Below, one piece after another: positions 1 to 9,484 of a DNA stretch of 64,000 nucleotides. The notes beneath the pieces are model-generated. The model searched no databases. It saw only the letters and a program-made list of their open reading frames with translations, and was not told the origin of the DNA. Position numbers and translations under genes: made by a program. Location of the stretch: positions 62,001 through 126,000 of the forward strand of contig CAAEIG010000081.1 of the NCBI GenBank assembly GCA_900755895.1, given 5' to 3'. This DNA comes from Clostridia bacterium (lineage in GTDB: Bacteria; Bacillota; Clostridia; Oscillospirales; Acutalibacteraceae). The first letter of the stretch is position 1; every line of letters starts with the position of its first letter.

Positions 1-108
1 TAACTATTTTTAGCACATTCAAGAGGCGGATGTAAATTTTAAAATCCGGAAATAGTTGGACGGGAGTAAGATTTTATAGTGGAAATTTTGGGTTTTATTT
101 GACTATGG

Positions 109-137
109 TTGCATCTTTGCCTAAATGGTGCTAGAAT
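109..137 (+). promoter_or_regulatory. Putative sigma-A promoter for the AraC/YesN-type regulator
   Basis: TTGCAT (109-114) and TAGAAT (132-137) are separated by 17 bases. This lies about 100 bases ahead of the regulator start. Bases 1-108 show no gene I can support. The call rests on consensus similarity only. Confidence 0.45.
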
Positions 138-234
138 CATATCTAAAATTTGGCAACAAAGTTCATATTTCTGGAAATTTATGGAACAAGTTCTTTAATT
201 TGGTTATATAGTGGGTGATAAAGGTGAAGGTTTT

Positions 235-2541
235 ATGATGACTGATAAGCGGTACTTTAATGGATATTTTTGGAGGATCTTGCTCCGATTCATGTTGATT
301 CCACTGCTGTTGTTTTTGGTGATTGTCCCTGCGACCATCGAAGCGAAAAACTTGATCCGCACTTCTTTGGTGCAGACGGCAGAGAATGACCTGAAAGCCA
401 ACTCCCAAAGTGTGGATTCTGATTTGCTGCGGTTGGTGCAGCAGGCTCAGACCATGGGAAAGAATATCAATGTGACGGCGCTGACTAGGCTTACCAACGA
501 GGAGTTTGAAGAGAAAAAGCTTTCAAACTGCCACAAGATGTACGAGGTGCAGGCTTATTTTTCGGAAAACTTCATCTCTTCTGGATTTGCCGGAAATTAC
601 TACATTCTATCCGAAAAAAACGACTTTTTGCTCTCCCAAAGCCTTGTCAGTACGGATGCCTCGAAGCTTTACGGGACATTTTTTCAAGTGGATGGTTATA
701 CCTATGAGGAATGGAGGGATGTCCTCTTTCAAACGGGGGTCCAGTATCAGATGCTGCCCTCGACCAAGGCCAATATGGTCTTTGATCCCGCGCAGTTAAA
801 TTCCTCCGACCAAGTGATTCACTTGGTGGTGCCACTGTCTGTCTCCTCTGGTACAGCGGACAAGGTGTTTGTTTTTATGTTGGACGCTGATGCGATATGC
901 TCGGCGCTTCGGTTGGATCGGTATGGTGAGGAAAGCTGGGTTGCGGTTTTGGATTCCTCTGGCCAGCTCATGGCTGCGGAGCAGTTGAGCGATGGCAAAT
1001 TGGTACCGCTGGAGACCATCTCGGGGCTTCCCGAAGGCACTCGGATTGAGTATACCTCTGAACGAAGCGGCTGCACCATTGTCATGGGGATTTCCGATGG
1101 TTTTTTCCAAAAGGTGTTATTCCCGGTGTCCATTATTATGTGGTTGATTGTGGCGGTGCTGTTTGTCATGGTGGTGGTGATTGCCGCAATGTTGGCATAC
1201 CGGCAGAGTAAACCGCTCACTCACATGGTGGAGACTGCGGAGGCAATCTCTCAGAGTAGAGCGCAAAATCCATTTTCCTATATAGTGAATGTACTGGAGG
1301 AATTGGATACACAGCGGCGTCAATCTATAGAAGAGGTTCGGATGGCCAACAGAACGCTGCGGGATGTGCTGCTGGGCCGTCTGTTAGATGGCAAAATATA
1401 CACTCCTCGAGAGTGGGAAAGGTGCCGCAATGTGTTAGAGCTGCCCCAGGAGGGAGTCTATTGCTGTGCCTGTGTACATATTCTTCAAATTCCAGAAGAG
1501 ACATCTTTGTCGGAAAAATTGGAAATTTCGTCTAAAGTGAGCGCCTGTTTGCGGAATGCGCTCTCCCAGGCGACGGAGTACGGATACCTTTTGTATGTGG
1601 GAGAACCTCTGGCTCCGGAGCTTTTGATTTATCAAGAGGAAACTGTGTTGAGCTTAACATCTCTTCAAACATATCTGGAAAGGGTGCTTCAAACGGTTTG
1701 GGAAGAGACCGGCCTGGAGCTTACGGTGGGTTTGGGGCCCAGTGTGACCAGCATTGAAAAGTTGGGATGGAGTGCCAAATGCGCCCATCGAGCTCTTCAC
1801 GGTGGTGAGGAAGCGCTGGCTGTTAGGATTTTCCGGGAGAGCGGTGAGCGTCATTCCCTGTTCTTCTCGTTAAATGACTCGCAGAAGCTTGCAGAATTGC
1901 TTGCAAGTGGTGAAAAAGAATACACCAAAAGCTTTTTGGAATCCATTTCCAAGCGGGCAGTGGAGCAGGTTTGTCCTTCGGAAGAGGAGATTGCCCAAGT
2001 GTATTTTGCGATGAAGATGACAATAGAAAGCGCAGCAGGGACCCTGCTGCATTCAGGCAAGGAGGTGTCCTTGCCTGAATATCAACCTGATAGCTCTCTC
2101 GAAAAAGTGGTGCTATCCTTCTGGCCGACTTGTTCCGCGTTTTTTGAGATTCTGGCATCTCGCCAGCAGGCTGCCCATTCCAAAAAGCAGCTTGAAATTT
2201 TAAAGTATATCCAGCAGCATTACGCAGATAGTTTTCTCTGTGCAGCCACCATAGCGGAGGCGTTTCATGTGTCTGAAAAATACGTGTTTCAGGTGGTGAA
2301 GTCCTTGACAGGGAAAACTCTGGGAGGTTACATTGAGGAACAGCGGCTGAAAATGGCTGAGGAATTGCTTTCGCAAAACGTGGATATCAATGATATTCCC
2401 GCTCGAATTGGATACACGTCTGTGAACACCTTTTACAAAGCATTTAAACGGGTGTATCAGATGTCCCCAGGCCGGTGGCGGGCCTCCAGTCAGGCAGGAC
2501 CGGATTTTGGGGGAGCTAGTGTACCGGATAGCGGAGGATAA
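235..2541 (+). CDS. Membrane-bound AraC-family transcriptional regulator (YesN-like, two TM segments)
   Basis: Predicted 768-residue one-component regulator. A transmembrane segment near residues 15-35 and a second near 300-325 enclose an extracytoplasmic region of about 260 residues that probably senses a ligand. A cytoplasmic linker follows, and a C-terminal AraC-type double helix-turn-helix occupies roughly the last 100 residues (FHVSEKYVF first helix region, IGYTSVNTFYKAFK second). This layout is typical of regulators placed next to LplB/YtcP-type sugar importers in Firmicutes. A GTG at 211 is in frame, but the AAGGTGAAGG ribosome binding site at 221-230 favours the ATG at 235. It converges with the leftward glycoside hydrolase and importer genes, which it probably controls. 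The inducer is unknown. Confidence 0.85.
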   Translation: MMTDKRYFNGYFWRILLRFMLIPLLLFLVIVPATIEAKNLIRTSLVQTAENDLKANSQSVDSDLLRLVQQAQTMGKNINVTALTRLTNEEFEEKKLSNCHKMYEVQAYFSENFISSGFAGNYYILSEKNDFLLSQSLVSTDASKLYGTFFQVDGYTYEEWRDVLFQTGVQYQMLPSTKANMVFDPAQLNSSDQVIHLVVPLSVSSGTADKVFVFMLDADAICSALRLDRYGEESWVAVLDSSGQLMAAEQLSDGKLVPLETISGLPEGTRIEYTSERSGCTIVMGISDGFFQKVLFPVSIIMWLIVAVLFVMVVVIAAMLAYRQSKPLTHMVETAEAISQSRAQNPFSYIVNVLEELDTQRRQSIEEVRMANRTLRDVLLGRLLDGKIYTPREWERCRNVLELPQEGVYCCACVHILQIPEETSLSEKLEISSKVSACLRNALSQATEYGYLLYVGEPLAPELLIYQEETVLSLTSLQTYLERVLQTVWEETGLELTVGLGPSVTSIEKLGWSAKCAHRALHGGEEALAVRIFRESGERHSLFFSLNDSQKLAELLASGEKEYTKSFLESISKRAVEQVCPSEEEIAQVYFAMKMTIESAAGTLLHSGKEVSLPEYQPDSSLEKVVLSFWPTCSAFFEILASRQQAAHSKKQLEILKYIQQHYADSFLCAATIAEAFHVSEKYVFQVVKSLTGKTLGGYIEEQRLKMAEELLSQNVDINDIPARIGYTSVNTFYKAFKRVYQMSPGRWRASSQAGPDFGGASVPDSGG

Positions 2542-2680
2542 TTGCATCATTGAAAACCCGTCCGATTTCCAGCAGGAAGTCAGGCGGGTTTCGCTGTTGA
2601 GAAAGCTTTGAGTATTTGGGGGAAGAAACGGGTCATTTTCAAAAAATGAATGGAAACAAAAATAGCGTAGAAAGGTAGAA

Positions 2681-2713
2681 ACGGTGTGACCATTATAGGT
2701 CACACCGTTTTTT
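2681..2713 (+). terminator. Intrinsic terminator after the AraC regulator
   Basis: A perfect 11-bp stem (ACGGTGTGACC / GGTCACACCGT) with a 6-base loop is followed by six T. It lies between the convergent regulator and glycoside hydrolase genes. The rest of 2542-2801 shows no gene. Confidence 0.85.
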
Positions 2714-2801
2714 GTCAGCGGTAAAATTGATTGTCCTTTTTCGTAAATTTTGGAAAAGTACCCGGCCGTTTTTTCTGCACCCTTTGGGAAACTTTGGATG
2801 A

Positions 2802-4310
2802 TCAACTTTCTGAAGATTCCAAAGCAAAGAACACAGAAGGATCGGATAGATCCCCAGCAGTGGCAGAAGGACGGTACAATTCTTCCAGCAGTTCTCCGGG
2901 AATTATCAATTTTGTGCCTTCCAGATGCACCTGATCCGTCACATCCTGTGCTGTGGAATCCAGAGCACTTTGAGCGAGTATTTTCTTTGGTTTTGCCGGC
3001 AGTTTGACAATCACCCGGTGGTAGGAGCCGAAAACTCCCAGATAGGGAGGAAATTGTTCTGGCTGCAAAGTGACAGAGCACAGAGGCAATACTTCCTGAC
3101 GGGTGGGAAGCAACCTGCGATGGGCAGCAATGCTCACCGCGCCATTGGGGTTTTGCGAACAGGTGATGAAGGGGAGTTCTCCCTGGGCTTTTACCAAAGG
3201 CAAGGGCATGTTCCTGGCGATGACGGCGGGAGCAGTTTGGTGAATCTCATGGCCAAACACGGAATCCACCCAGCATTCTCCATTGTGGAAGAGCCACCGA
3301 TCGGTCAGGGTGTTTTCGGAACACAGAGTCTTTCTTCCGGAGAAGGCGGGCGCGATCCTTTGCCACAGCACACCTGCTGTAACTTCGTCCAATTTGTGCC
3401 GCAGCAAGGTGGAATCGTAATCCAAGCCTTCGATGTCATTCCAGTAGGGTGACCTCATGATACCGGCGGTGCATCCTAGGGATGAGGCGATGCGTATTTG
3501 GTCTTCACAGGTGAGCAATCCACCTTGCTTTTGCAGGAAATAGGCGGTGCGGTCCAGGGTAGTAGCCACCCCGATCTGGTTGAAAACGTCATATGTGCGG
3601 AACACCTGGCTGAACTTGTGAATCTCTTGTGCTTTCTCAGGGAGTTCGCCCATATCTGAGAAACGGTCGCTGGAAGTTTGCTCATCCGGTTGACCATTCC
3701 CGTTTGTGGGACCCATACAGTAAGCGTGTTCCACAATCAGCTGGGGGAAAAGCTTTGCGGCTAAACATGTCAAAAAGAGCCGGTAGCTGGCATCATGGGA
3801 ATACGTGCCCCAATCCACTTTCCAGTATTCCACGCCAGCTTCTTTGCACCAGAGGATCCGCTGGGTCCAGTACTCTTCCATAGCGGGACCAGGTTTTAAG
3901 TCTCCAGTAGCTTGAGCGGGGACCCATAATCCCAGACCTTTCCATCCCTGTTCCTTCAAATACTGATTGAGTGCTTTTAAGCGCTGGGCAGGACTGCCGG
4001 TAAAAGAAGGAAAGCGTTCTTGATCCAATTCCAAAGCACCAAAGAGGTCCTGATGGGTGTCCGGATGAATTCCGTAGGGCACATCCCAGCCATCATCCAG
4101 CATGAGGTATAAATCGCCTCGGATTTTCGGAAATTGCTTTGCCCAACGTCGCAGGTTGTTCTCATTCATTTCGTTTCGGGCAAATTGAGATCCAATCTCG
4201 CCTAAATAATTGTGGAAGTCGGGATGTTCGTCCTGCCGCCCAAAGTTTTGGGTGCTCCAAGTGCACCAGTAGTTTGGGGAGCTCCCGGGAGAGTCAGGGA
4301 TCAGATTCAT
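2802..4310 (-). CDS. Glycoside hydrolase, clan GH-D type (GH27/GH36-like, alpha-galactosidase-related)
   Basis: Predicted 502-residue cytoplasmic TIM-barrel glycosidase; no signal peptide is visible. LDDGW at residues 71-75 and the strand YWKVDWG with Asp166 match the substrate-binding and nucleophile strands of GH27/GH36 retaining alpha-galactosidases. A later SDRFSDMGE stretch (about 214-222) is where the acid/base Asp would be expected. Beyond the clan the family is uncertain, so the sugar specificity is open. It follows the importer genes on the same strand but is separated from them by a strong terminator and has its own promoter, so it can be expressed independently. The lack of a signal fits hydrolysis of an imported oligosaccharide or glycoside inside the cell. 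Confidence 0.7.
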   Translation of the reverse strand: MNLIPDSPGSSPNYWCTWSTQNFGRQDEHPDFHNYLGEIGSQFARNEMNENNLRRWAKQFPKIRGDLYLMLDDGWDVPYGIHPDTHQDLFGALELDQERFPSFTGSPAQRLKALNQYLKEQGWKGLGLWVPAQATGDLKPGPAMEEYWTQRILWCKEAGVEYWKVDWGTYSHDASYRLFLTCLAAKLFPQLIVEHAYCMGPTNGNGQPDEQTSSDRFSDMGELPEKAQEIHKFSQVFRTYDVFNQIGVATTLDRTAYFLQKQGGLLTCEDQIRIASSLGCTAGIMRSPYWNDIEGLDYDSTLLRHKLDEVTAGVLWQRIAPAFSGRKTLCSENTLTDRWLFHNGECWVDSVFGHEIHQTAPAVIARNMPLPLVKAQGELPFITCSQNPNGAVSIAAHRRLLPTRQEVLPLCSVTLQPEQFPPYLGVFGSYHRVIVKLPAKPKKILAQSALDSTAQDVTDQVHLEGTKLIIPGELLEELYRPSATAGDLSDPSVFFALESSES

Positions 4311-4343
4311 AGAAAGCGCCTCACTTTTGAAAGTTCTCCTAAC

Positions 4344-4372
4344 ATTGTAATTGCGCTTTAGGTAAAAAACAA
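4344..4372 (-). promoter_or_regulatory. Putative promoter for the clan-D glycoside hydrolase
   Basis: On the minus strand TTGTTT and TACAAT are separated by exactly 17 bases, about 35 bases before the start codon and downstream of the importer terminator. The -35 box is weak. Confidence 0.45.
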
Positions 4373-4440
4373 GGTGTTAAATTTTCGCCTTTGTTACCTT
4401 ACACGGGAAGAAAAGTTTTTTGAGTAAATTGAAAAAAGGC

Positions 4441-4479
4441 AACAAAAAGGGAGCCAGTTCACTGAACTGGCTCCCTTTT
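4441..4479 (-). terminator. Intrinsic terminator after the sugar importer operon
   Basis: A perfect 16-bp inverted repeat (AAAAGGGAGCCAGTTC, loop ACT, complement) is followed on the minus strand by a T-rich tail. It separates the permease operon from the glycoside hydrolase. Confidence 0.88.
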
Positions 4480-4571
4480 GAATACTGATACGAGGCTATG
4501 AAAAATAGGCATTATTTTTGGCGGTGAGGGGTATAAGTTAGGATACCCAAAGTTTGCTTGAGGTTTCCAGG

Positions 4572-5486
4572 TTATCCTTTTACCGAACCAACCATCACGC
4601 CTTTGATAAAGAAGCGCTGGATAAATGGATACACGCATAGAATTGGAGCGGTGGAAACTACAATCAGCGCATACTTCAAGACATCTGCAAGGCCTTGCTT
4701 GGCAACCATGGCTTCCACATCGACCATATCGTTCAAGTTTATTTGATTCGCCACCAAAATCTGACGCAGAATAATTTGCAGAGGATAGAGCTCTTGATCG
4801 TTTAGGTACATCATGGCATTGAAATAGGCGTTCCAATGGCCAACGGCATAATACAAAGTGATGACTGCAATCACGGGTTTTGACAGCGGTAATAAGATGT
4901 GAAAGAAAAACTTTGCATCCGAACAGCCGTCAATTTGAGATGCCTCTAAAAGAGCGCTGGGAATACTGTTTTTGATAAAGGTGCGTACCAAAATCATGTT
5001 GTATATGGAGATTGCTCCCGGCAACAGCATGGCCCAGATCGTGTTTGTCAGCTCTAAATTGGACACCACCATATAGGTTGGAATCATACCGCCGTTAAAA
5101 AACATGGTGATGATAAAGAAAATGGAGAAAAATCTTTTCATGGGAAAATCATTGCGCGCCAAGGGATAAGCGCACATAACTGTGATGGTTACATTGATAA
5201 ATGTGCCAGCACAAGTGTAGAAAATTGTATTCCGATATGCAGAACCAATCAATTTGTGGGCAAATACAGTTTTATAACCCTCCAGGCTCACATCTACAGG
5301 CCAAAGAACCACTCGGCCAGTACTCACGGCTGTGCCGGAAGAAAAAGAGGAAGATAGGACGTAAATCAGTGGATATGCCACGATAAGAACGAAAAGCCCC
5401 AGCACTATATTGACCACGATGTAGAGAATTTTATCCTCTTTGGAATCCTTGATAGCGCTGGAAGTAAGATTGTTTTTTCTGCTCAC
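4572..5486 (-). CDS. Carbohydrate ABC transporter permease (YtcP/MalG-type)
   Basis: Predicted 304-residue inner-membrane permease with six hydrophobic segments and the coupling-helix EAS motif (ALLEASQIDGCSD) followed by the usual ILLPLSKPV stretch, as in CUT1 importers. It ends FIKGVMVGSVKG, the usual YtcP C-terminus. An in-frame TTG exists at 5504, but a GGGGAGG site sits 7 bases before the GTG at 5486, which I take as the start. It is the last gene of the importer operon, 14 bases after the first permease. No ATPase gene is nearby, so a shared MsmX-like ATPase is probably used (inference from the family). Confidence 0.88.
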   Translation of the reverse strand: MSRKNNLTSSAIKDSKEDKILYIVVNIVLGLFVLIVAYPLIYVLSSSFSSGTAVSTGRVVLWPVDVSLEGYKTVFAHKLIGSAYRNTIFYTCAGTFINVTITVMCAYPLARNDFPMKRFFSIFFIITMFFNGGMIPTYMVVSNLELTNTIWAMLLPGAISIYNMILVRTFIKNSIPSALLEASQIDGCSDAKFFFHILLPLSKPVIAVITLYYAVGHWNAYFNAMMYLNDQELYPLQIILRQILVANQINLNDMVDVEAMVAKQGLADVLKYALIVVSTAPILCVYPFIQRFFIKGVMVGSVKG

Positions 5487-5500
5487 ACCATTACCTCCCC

Positions 5501-6436
5501 TCAAAATAGTCCGTAACCGCCGTCGCCAACTTTGTCTGCCAGTTTATTGACTATCAATAGCATAAAGCAGTTTACTACAGAGTTAAATAATCCAATTGCC
5601 GTTGAATAAGAGAACTGAGTGGTTCCATTGCTCATACCGACTTTGTAAATGTAAGTGCTGATGATTTCTGATGCGGAAAGATTCGCGTTATTCTGCATCA
5701 AATAGGCTTTGTCAAATCCCACGCTCATGATGCTGCCAGCATTGAGAATCAGCATGATGGCCGCCGTAGGCAAGAGAATCGGTAGGTCGATATAAAGCAC
5801 ACGCTTTAGACGGCTTGCGCCGTCCAATTGTGCTGCTTCGTGCAGCTCCAAGTCCACGGAGGCAAGGGCTGAAATGTAAATGATCGTATTCCAACCAAGA
5901 CTTTGCCAAATGCCGGACCACACGTAGAGATGGCGAAATGTGTCTGCGTTAGACAGAATGTCTGCGGGATACCCAGAACCATAGAATAGCCGGTAAATAC
6001 CTCCGTAGATTCCCACTACGGGGCTCAGTATTTGATTGAGCATACCGACTAGCACCACTACGGAAATAAAGTGGGGCATATAGGAAATGGTCTGAACAAA
6101 TTTCTTGTATTTTGTATTGCGCACGAGGTTGATAGCAAGGGCCATCATAATGGATAACGGGAAACTAACTGCCAGACTGTAAAAAGAAATAATCAGGGTG
6201 TTGCTCAGGACTCTTGGAAACTGATAGGATTGAAAGAACTTGATAAAGTGATCCAACCCCACCCAGGGACTTCCCCAAATTCCCGCCCGGGGTTGGTAAT
6301 TGCGAAAAGCAATTTGTGCACCAACCATGGGCCAGTAATTAAAGATCAAAACAATCACCACTGCAGGGATTAAAAACAGAAAAAGCTGCCAGCGCTCTCT
6401 GCATCTACGGCCAAAGGTACATAGTTTTGCTTTCAT
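5501..6436 (-). CDS. Carbohydrate ABC transporter permease (LplB-type)
   Basis: Predicted 311-residue permease with six membrane segments. The coupling-helix EAA-like motif HEAAQLDGAS is present, and NYWPMVGAQIAFRNY near the N-terminus is characteristic of LplB permeases. A TTG at 6442 is in frame, but AAGGG seven bases before the ATG at 6436 supports the shorter form. It pairs with the downstream YtcP-type permease to form the membrane channel of a CUT1 importer. The substrate is probably an oligosaccharide or glycoside. Confidence 0.88.
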   Translation of the reverse strand: MKAKLCTFGRRCRERWQLFLFLIPAVVIVLIFNYWPMVGAQIAFRNYQPRAGIWGSPWVGLDHFIKFFQSYQFPRVLSNTLIISFYSLAVSFPLSIMMALAINLVRNTKYKKFVQTISYMPHFISVVVLVGMLNQILSPVVGIYGGIYRLFYGSGYPADILSNADTFRHLYVWSGIWQSLGWNTIIYISALASVDLELHEAAQLDGASRLKRVLYIDLPILLPTAAIMLILNAGSIMSVGFDKAYLMQNNANLSASEIISTYIYKVGMSNGTTQFSYSTAIGLFNSVVNCFMLLIVNKLADKVGDGGYGLF

Positions 6437-6470
6437 ACTCAATCCCTTCTCCTACCTTTTGTGAAATTTC

Positions 6471-6538
6471 CCTTACAACGCGAAATCCGCCGTACAAGAT
6501 AGCATATACGACGGCGGATTCGCTTTAAGGTTGTAAGG
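6471..6538 (-). promoter_or_regulatory. Large stem-loop between binding-protein and permease genes
   Basis: A nested inverted repeat has outer arms CCTTACAAC (6471-6479) / GTTGTAAGG (6530-6538) and inner arms at 6480-6493 / 6511-6523 (GC-rich, one bulge). No T-run follows on the minus strand. In importer operons such loops often protect the upstream mRNA or partly terminate, so that binding protein exceeds permease. That role is inferred. Confidence 0.6.
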
Positions 6539-6562
6539 TTTTAAAACGATTTTAGAAATGAA

Positions 6563-8296
6563 TTAGCTGTTTCCGCGGTCATAAGCAGTTTGAGAGGTCT
6601 CCAAATACTCTGACAGACCCATAGCATCCAGCTCTGCCAGATAGGCATCCCAACCTGACTCGATATCCATATCGCCCAAGGCAAAACGGGTGATGGACTC
6701 GTCCACATAAGTTTGAATGGAGGTTTGAATATCGTTGATCCGATTGGTTTCTTCCTCGTTGAAGATGACTTTAATGGGCATTTCTTCGGGATGCAGATTG
6801 TACCGGGCAGGGAACGTGTTGTAGCACAGCTCGCCAAGTTTATATTCCTGCAGCTCGTCGGTATACGGTACATTGAGGTTGCCGCCCATCAGAAGAGGAG
6901 GCAGAGAATTGAGGGTGTTATCATGCCAAATGATATTATTCTCCGTTGTCCAGGGAACAATTTCATCGGGGTTGAATCCCTGTTCATAAACGGCAGTGTA
7001 CTCTTCACCGATACCACTGTAGCGGCTTTCGCCTTCTGCATATCTCCAGTGAACATCTTTTTCACCGAATCGCATGGACAGACTCAATTCTGTATCCTGC
7101 ATGGCGTCGAGGAAGCGGAAGGCTTCATCCGGATTCTCACAATCGCAGGTGATAAAAATGCTGTTGCTGCCGCCCTGATAGTTAAACGGAGCGTACTCCA
7201 CACCATTGGGACCTTCCAAAGAAGGAATTCCAATGTAGTCCTTTACACGAGCCACGCCACTTCCGAAGATAGGCGAGGGATGGCCAACCACGACTCCCAC
7301 CAGACTATCCTGATCATCGGGAGCTTGCATGATGCTTTTCAATTCAGCGTCTGTCTGAGAGAAGCTCAGATCGGAAAGCAGACCTTCCTCTACCAGCTTG
7401 TGGATGAAACGCAGTCCTTCCCGGAATTCATCGGTGACAAAGGGGGCGCGTAGCTGACCATCCTCTGCGGTGAGCTGATAACCAAAGTCGCCGTTAAATG
7501 CGTAATAGGTAAAGGAGTTCATCAGGAAAGTGGACACGTCTCCTTGCCAGCCAGTGTGACCCATCATGGGGATTTCATCGTTGGGATCTCCGTTTCCATT
7601 GGCATCCTGTTCTTTGAATGCCTTCAACACGTTGTACAGTTCATCGGTTGTGGTGGGAACTTCCAGCCCCAAATTATCCAACCATGTTTGGTTGATGCTC
7701 ATGTACAGAGCAACTGCATCTGCGGGGTCACAGTAGAAGGTGGGGAACACATACATGTTTCCGTCAAAGGAGTAGGCGTCTCTCAGAAGATTGGCTTTTT
7801 GCTCCGGAGTTGCCCAGGTATCCATCATGATGTTCCAGTTTTCGGCATCATTTTCCATGTAATCGTTGAGAGGAATAAAGTAGCCGCCGGAACCGTAGTT
7901 GTACCGCTCGATATCAGACAGACTCAGGCAGACAATGTCGGGCAACTTTTCTCCGCCAGCAACCATCATGGAGAATTTTTGTTTGGCCTCTGTACTGTCG
8001 GATGGGAAAAAGAAGAACTCTAGGTTTACGCCGGTACTTTCTTCAATGAGGTTTGTCAAATAGTTATCCTCATAATCTGTGGTGAGAGTGTTTTGAACCA
8101 AGCCGATGGTGAGAGTGGTTCCCTCCCCGGTAGCAGTGTCAGAGCTGTCGGTTGAGCTGGAACTTGTGATAGAACTGGACTCTGTGGCGTTTGACGTTGG
8201 AGTGCTGGAAGTATCGTCAGCCGAACCGCAGCCTGTCAACGTAGCGATCAAAATTGCAGAACCCAAAACGAGTGATAAAGCTTTTTTCAATCTCAT
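6563..8296 (-). CDS. Extracellular solute-binding lipoprotein of the sugar importer (LplA-type)
   Basis: Predicted 577-residue binding protein. The start at 8296 follows an AGAAAGG site and gives a lipoprotein signal with lipobox LTGC, Cys23. A Ser/Thr-rich linker follows, then a family-1-like binding fold of the large (about 550 residue) LplA group. A longer in-frame start would place 25 charged residues ahead of the signal and is rejected. The protein should be lipid-anchored outside the membrane and deliver its ligand to the two permeases downstream. The ligand cannot be told from sequence; the neighbouring glycosidase and hydrolase suggest a glycoside. Confidence 0.88.
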   Translation of the reverse strand: MRLKKALSLVLGSAILIATLTGCGSADDTSSTPTSNATESSSITSSSSTDSSDTATGEGTTLTIGLVQNTLTTDYEDNYLTNLIEESTGVNLEFFFFPSDSTEAKQKFSMMVAGGEKLPDIVCLSLSDIERYNYGSGGYFIPLNDYMENDAENWNIMMDTWATPEQKANLLRDAYSFDGNMYVFPTFYCDPADAVALYMSINQTWLDNLGLEVPTTTDELYNVLKAFKEQDANGNGDPNDEIPMMGHTGWQGDVSTFLMNSFTYYAFNGDFGYQLTAEDGQLRAPFVTDEFREGLRFIHKLVEEGLLSDLSFSQTDAELKSIMQAPDDQDSLVGVVVGHPSPIFGSGVARVKDYIGIPSLEGPNGVEYAPFNYQGGSNSIFITCDCENPDEAFRFLDAMQDTELSLSMRFGEKDVHWRYAEGESRYSGIGEEYTAVYEQGFNPDEIVPWTTENNIIWHDNTLNSLPPLLMGGNLNVPYTDELQEYKLGELCYNTFPARYNLHPEEMPIKVIFNEEETNRINDIQTSIQTYVDESITRFALGDMDIESGWDAYLAELDAMGLSEYLETSQTAYDRGNS

Positions 8297-8395
8297 AACT
8301 GAACCAACCTTTCTGGTTTTATTGATCGGTATTGCTTTTGTCTGTTGTGAAAAAATGTCGGCGATCCACACCCACTCCTTTCATCAGCTGCTCTG

Positions 8396-9457
8396 TCAGA
8401 TGTTTCGTGAAATGAGGTGATTGTCAATAAGGTCTGTATGAATGGCGTTGTGAATTTCTTCTCTCATTTTACAAACTACGTTATAATCGTAGGCTGTAAA
8501 GTGGTTCTTCATACTTTGAAACCGTGTGGCGTTTGTCAGCAGGATCACATACATATCCTCATCACGGTTTAAAAAGAGGGAAGTTCCAGTGTGGCCGCAA
8601 TGTCCGAAACTGCCTGATGGGAAAAGTTTTCCTGTTTGAGCGTATCGTTCATCAACGATTAGCCATCCAAGGCCTCTGCCTTCGGTAAATGTTTTTTCTG
8701 TGTAATCCTTCTCCGCAATGTCATAGAGTTCTTTGGGGTATAGGAGTTCGCTTTTGGACAGGATTGCTTCTGCGTATTTTTTGATATCGCGAAGTGTGAA
8801 GAATTGCCCTCCAGAACCTGCACTGGTTTGCAGAACACGGACATTTTCGTCATCCCAAGGGGAAGAGAGTCCGTCTACGTTCTCACTGCGATAGCTTACG
8901 GCTGCGTTTGGCTCTCCAACAGCAATGTTAAATTTGCTTCGTGTATAGCCAAGAGGACCTTTTAACTTTGTCTCGAATAGCGATTCCAGAGACGCTCCAT
9001 AAAGCTTTTCCAGAATAAACCCAAGAAGAATCATGCCGTTGCAGGAATATACATAGTTCGTTCCGGGCTCAAATGCCAGCGGGAAATCAATAATCTGTGC
9101 TGCCACCGCTTCGCTCCCCTTGGCTGCTGCCTCCGGAAGAATGGGGCATCTCACAATCCCAGATGTGTGCGTGAGCAACTGCTTGATCGTGACGTTTTTT
9201 TCCTGCGGGACATGTTCGAAAAAGTTGCCTAGTTGATCTTCTAGTGAGAGCTTGTTCTCGCCAATTGCCTGTAAAATTAACGGCGAGGTGACTAGGATTT
9301 TTCCCATGCTGGCAATGTCAAAATAGGTGTCCTCATCAACGTTTTCTGAATGTAAAAAGGTTTCAACTCCATTTTTACTGACAAAGACGGCATAGGAATC
9401 AAAATCACAATTTTTCAATTTTTGTGATAGGAGCTCTGAGGTGTTCTTTAGGTCCAT
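8396..9457 (-). CDS. Serine hydrolase, class C beta-lactamase/esterase family
   Basis: Predicted 353-residue enzyme of the AmpC/EstB/penicillin-binding-protein fold. The catalytic Ser-x-x-Lys is SMGK at residues 50-53. The usual YSN triad appears as YSC (137-139) followed by Asn140. The HxG box is HCGHTG near the C-terminus. No signal peptide is seen, so it probably acts in the cytoplasm as an esterase, amidase or transacylase rather than as an antibiotic-degrading enzyme. A perfect AAAGGAGG site precedes the ATG. It sits between an oxidoreductase and the importer genes in an apparent operon, suggesting it cleaves an ester of the imported compound (inference). Confidence 0.8.
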   Translation of the reverse strand: MDLKNTSELLSQKLKNCDFDSYAVFVSKNGVETFLHSENVDEDTYFDIASMGKILVTSPLILQAIGENKLSLEDQLGNFFEHVPQEKNVTIKQLLTHTSGIVRCPILPEAAAKGSEAVAAQIIDFPLAFEPGTNYVYSCNGMILLGFILEKLYGASLESLFETKLKGPLGYTRSKFNIAVGEPNAAVSYRSENVDGLSSPWDDENVRVLQTSAGSGGQFFTLRDIKKYAEAILSKSELLYPKELYDIAEKDYTEKTFTEGRGLGWLIVDERYAQTGKLFPSGSFGHCGHTGTSLFLNRDEDMYVILLTNATRFQSMKNHFTAYDYNVVCKMREEIHNAIHTDLIDNHLISRNI

Positions 9458-9484
9458 TGGTTCCCTCCTTTCCGGTAGTCACGC

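Noticed and set aside
2200..3081. 293-codon minus-strand reading frame across the regulator end and glycosidase end
   Set aside because: It runs antisense through the AraC DNA-binding domain and through a strong terminator, with no family motif.
6713..8023. Long plus-strand frames opposite the binding lipoprotein (6713-7453, 7544-8023)
   Set aside because: They are antisense to a well-supported lipoprotein gene and have no ribosome site or recognisable domain.
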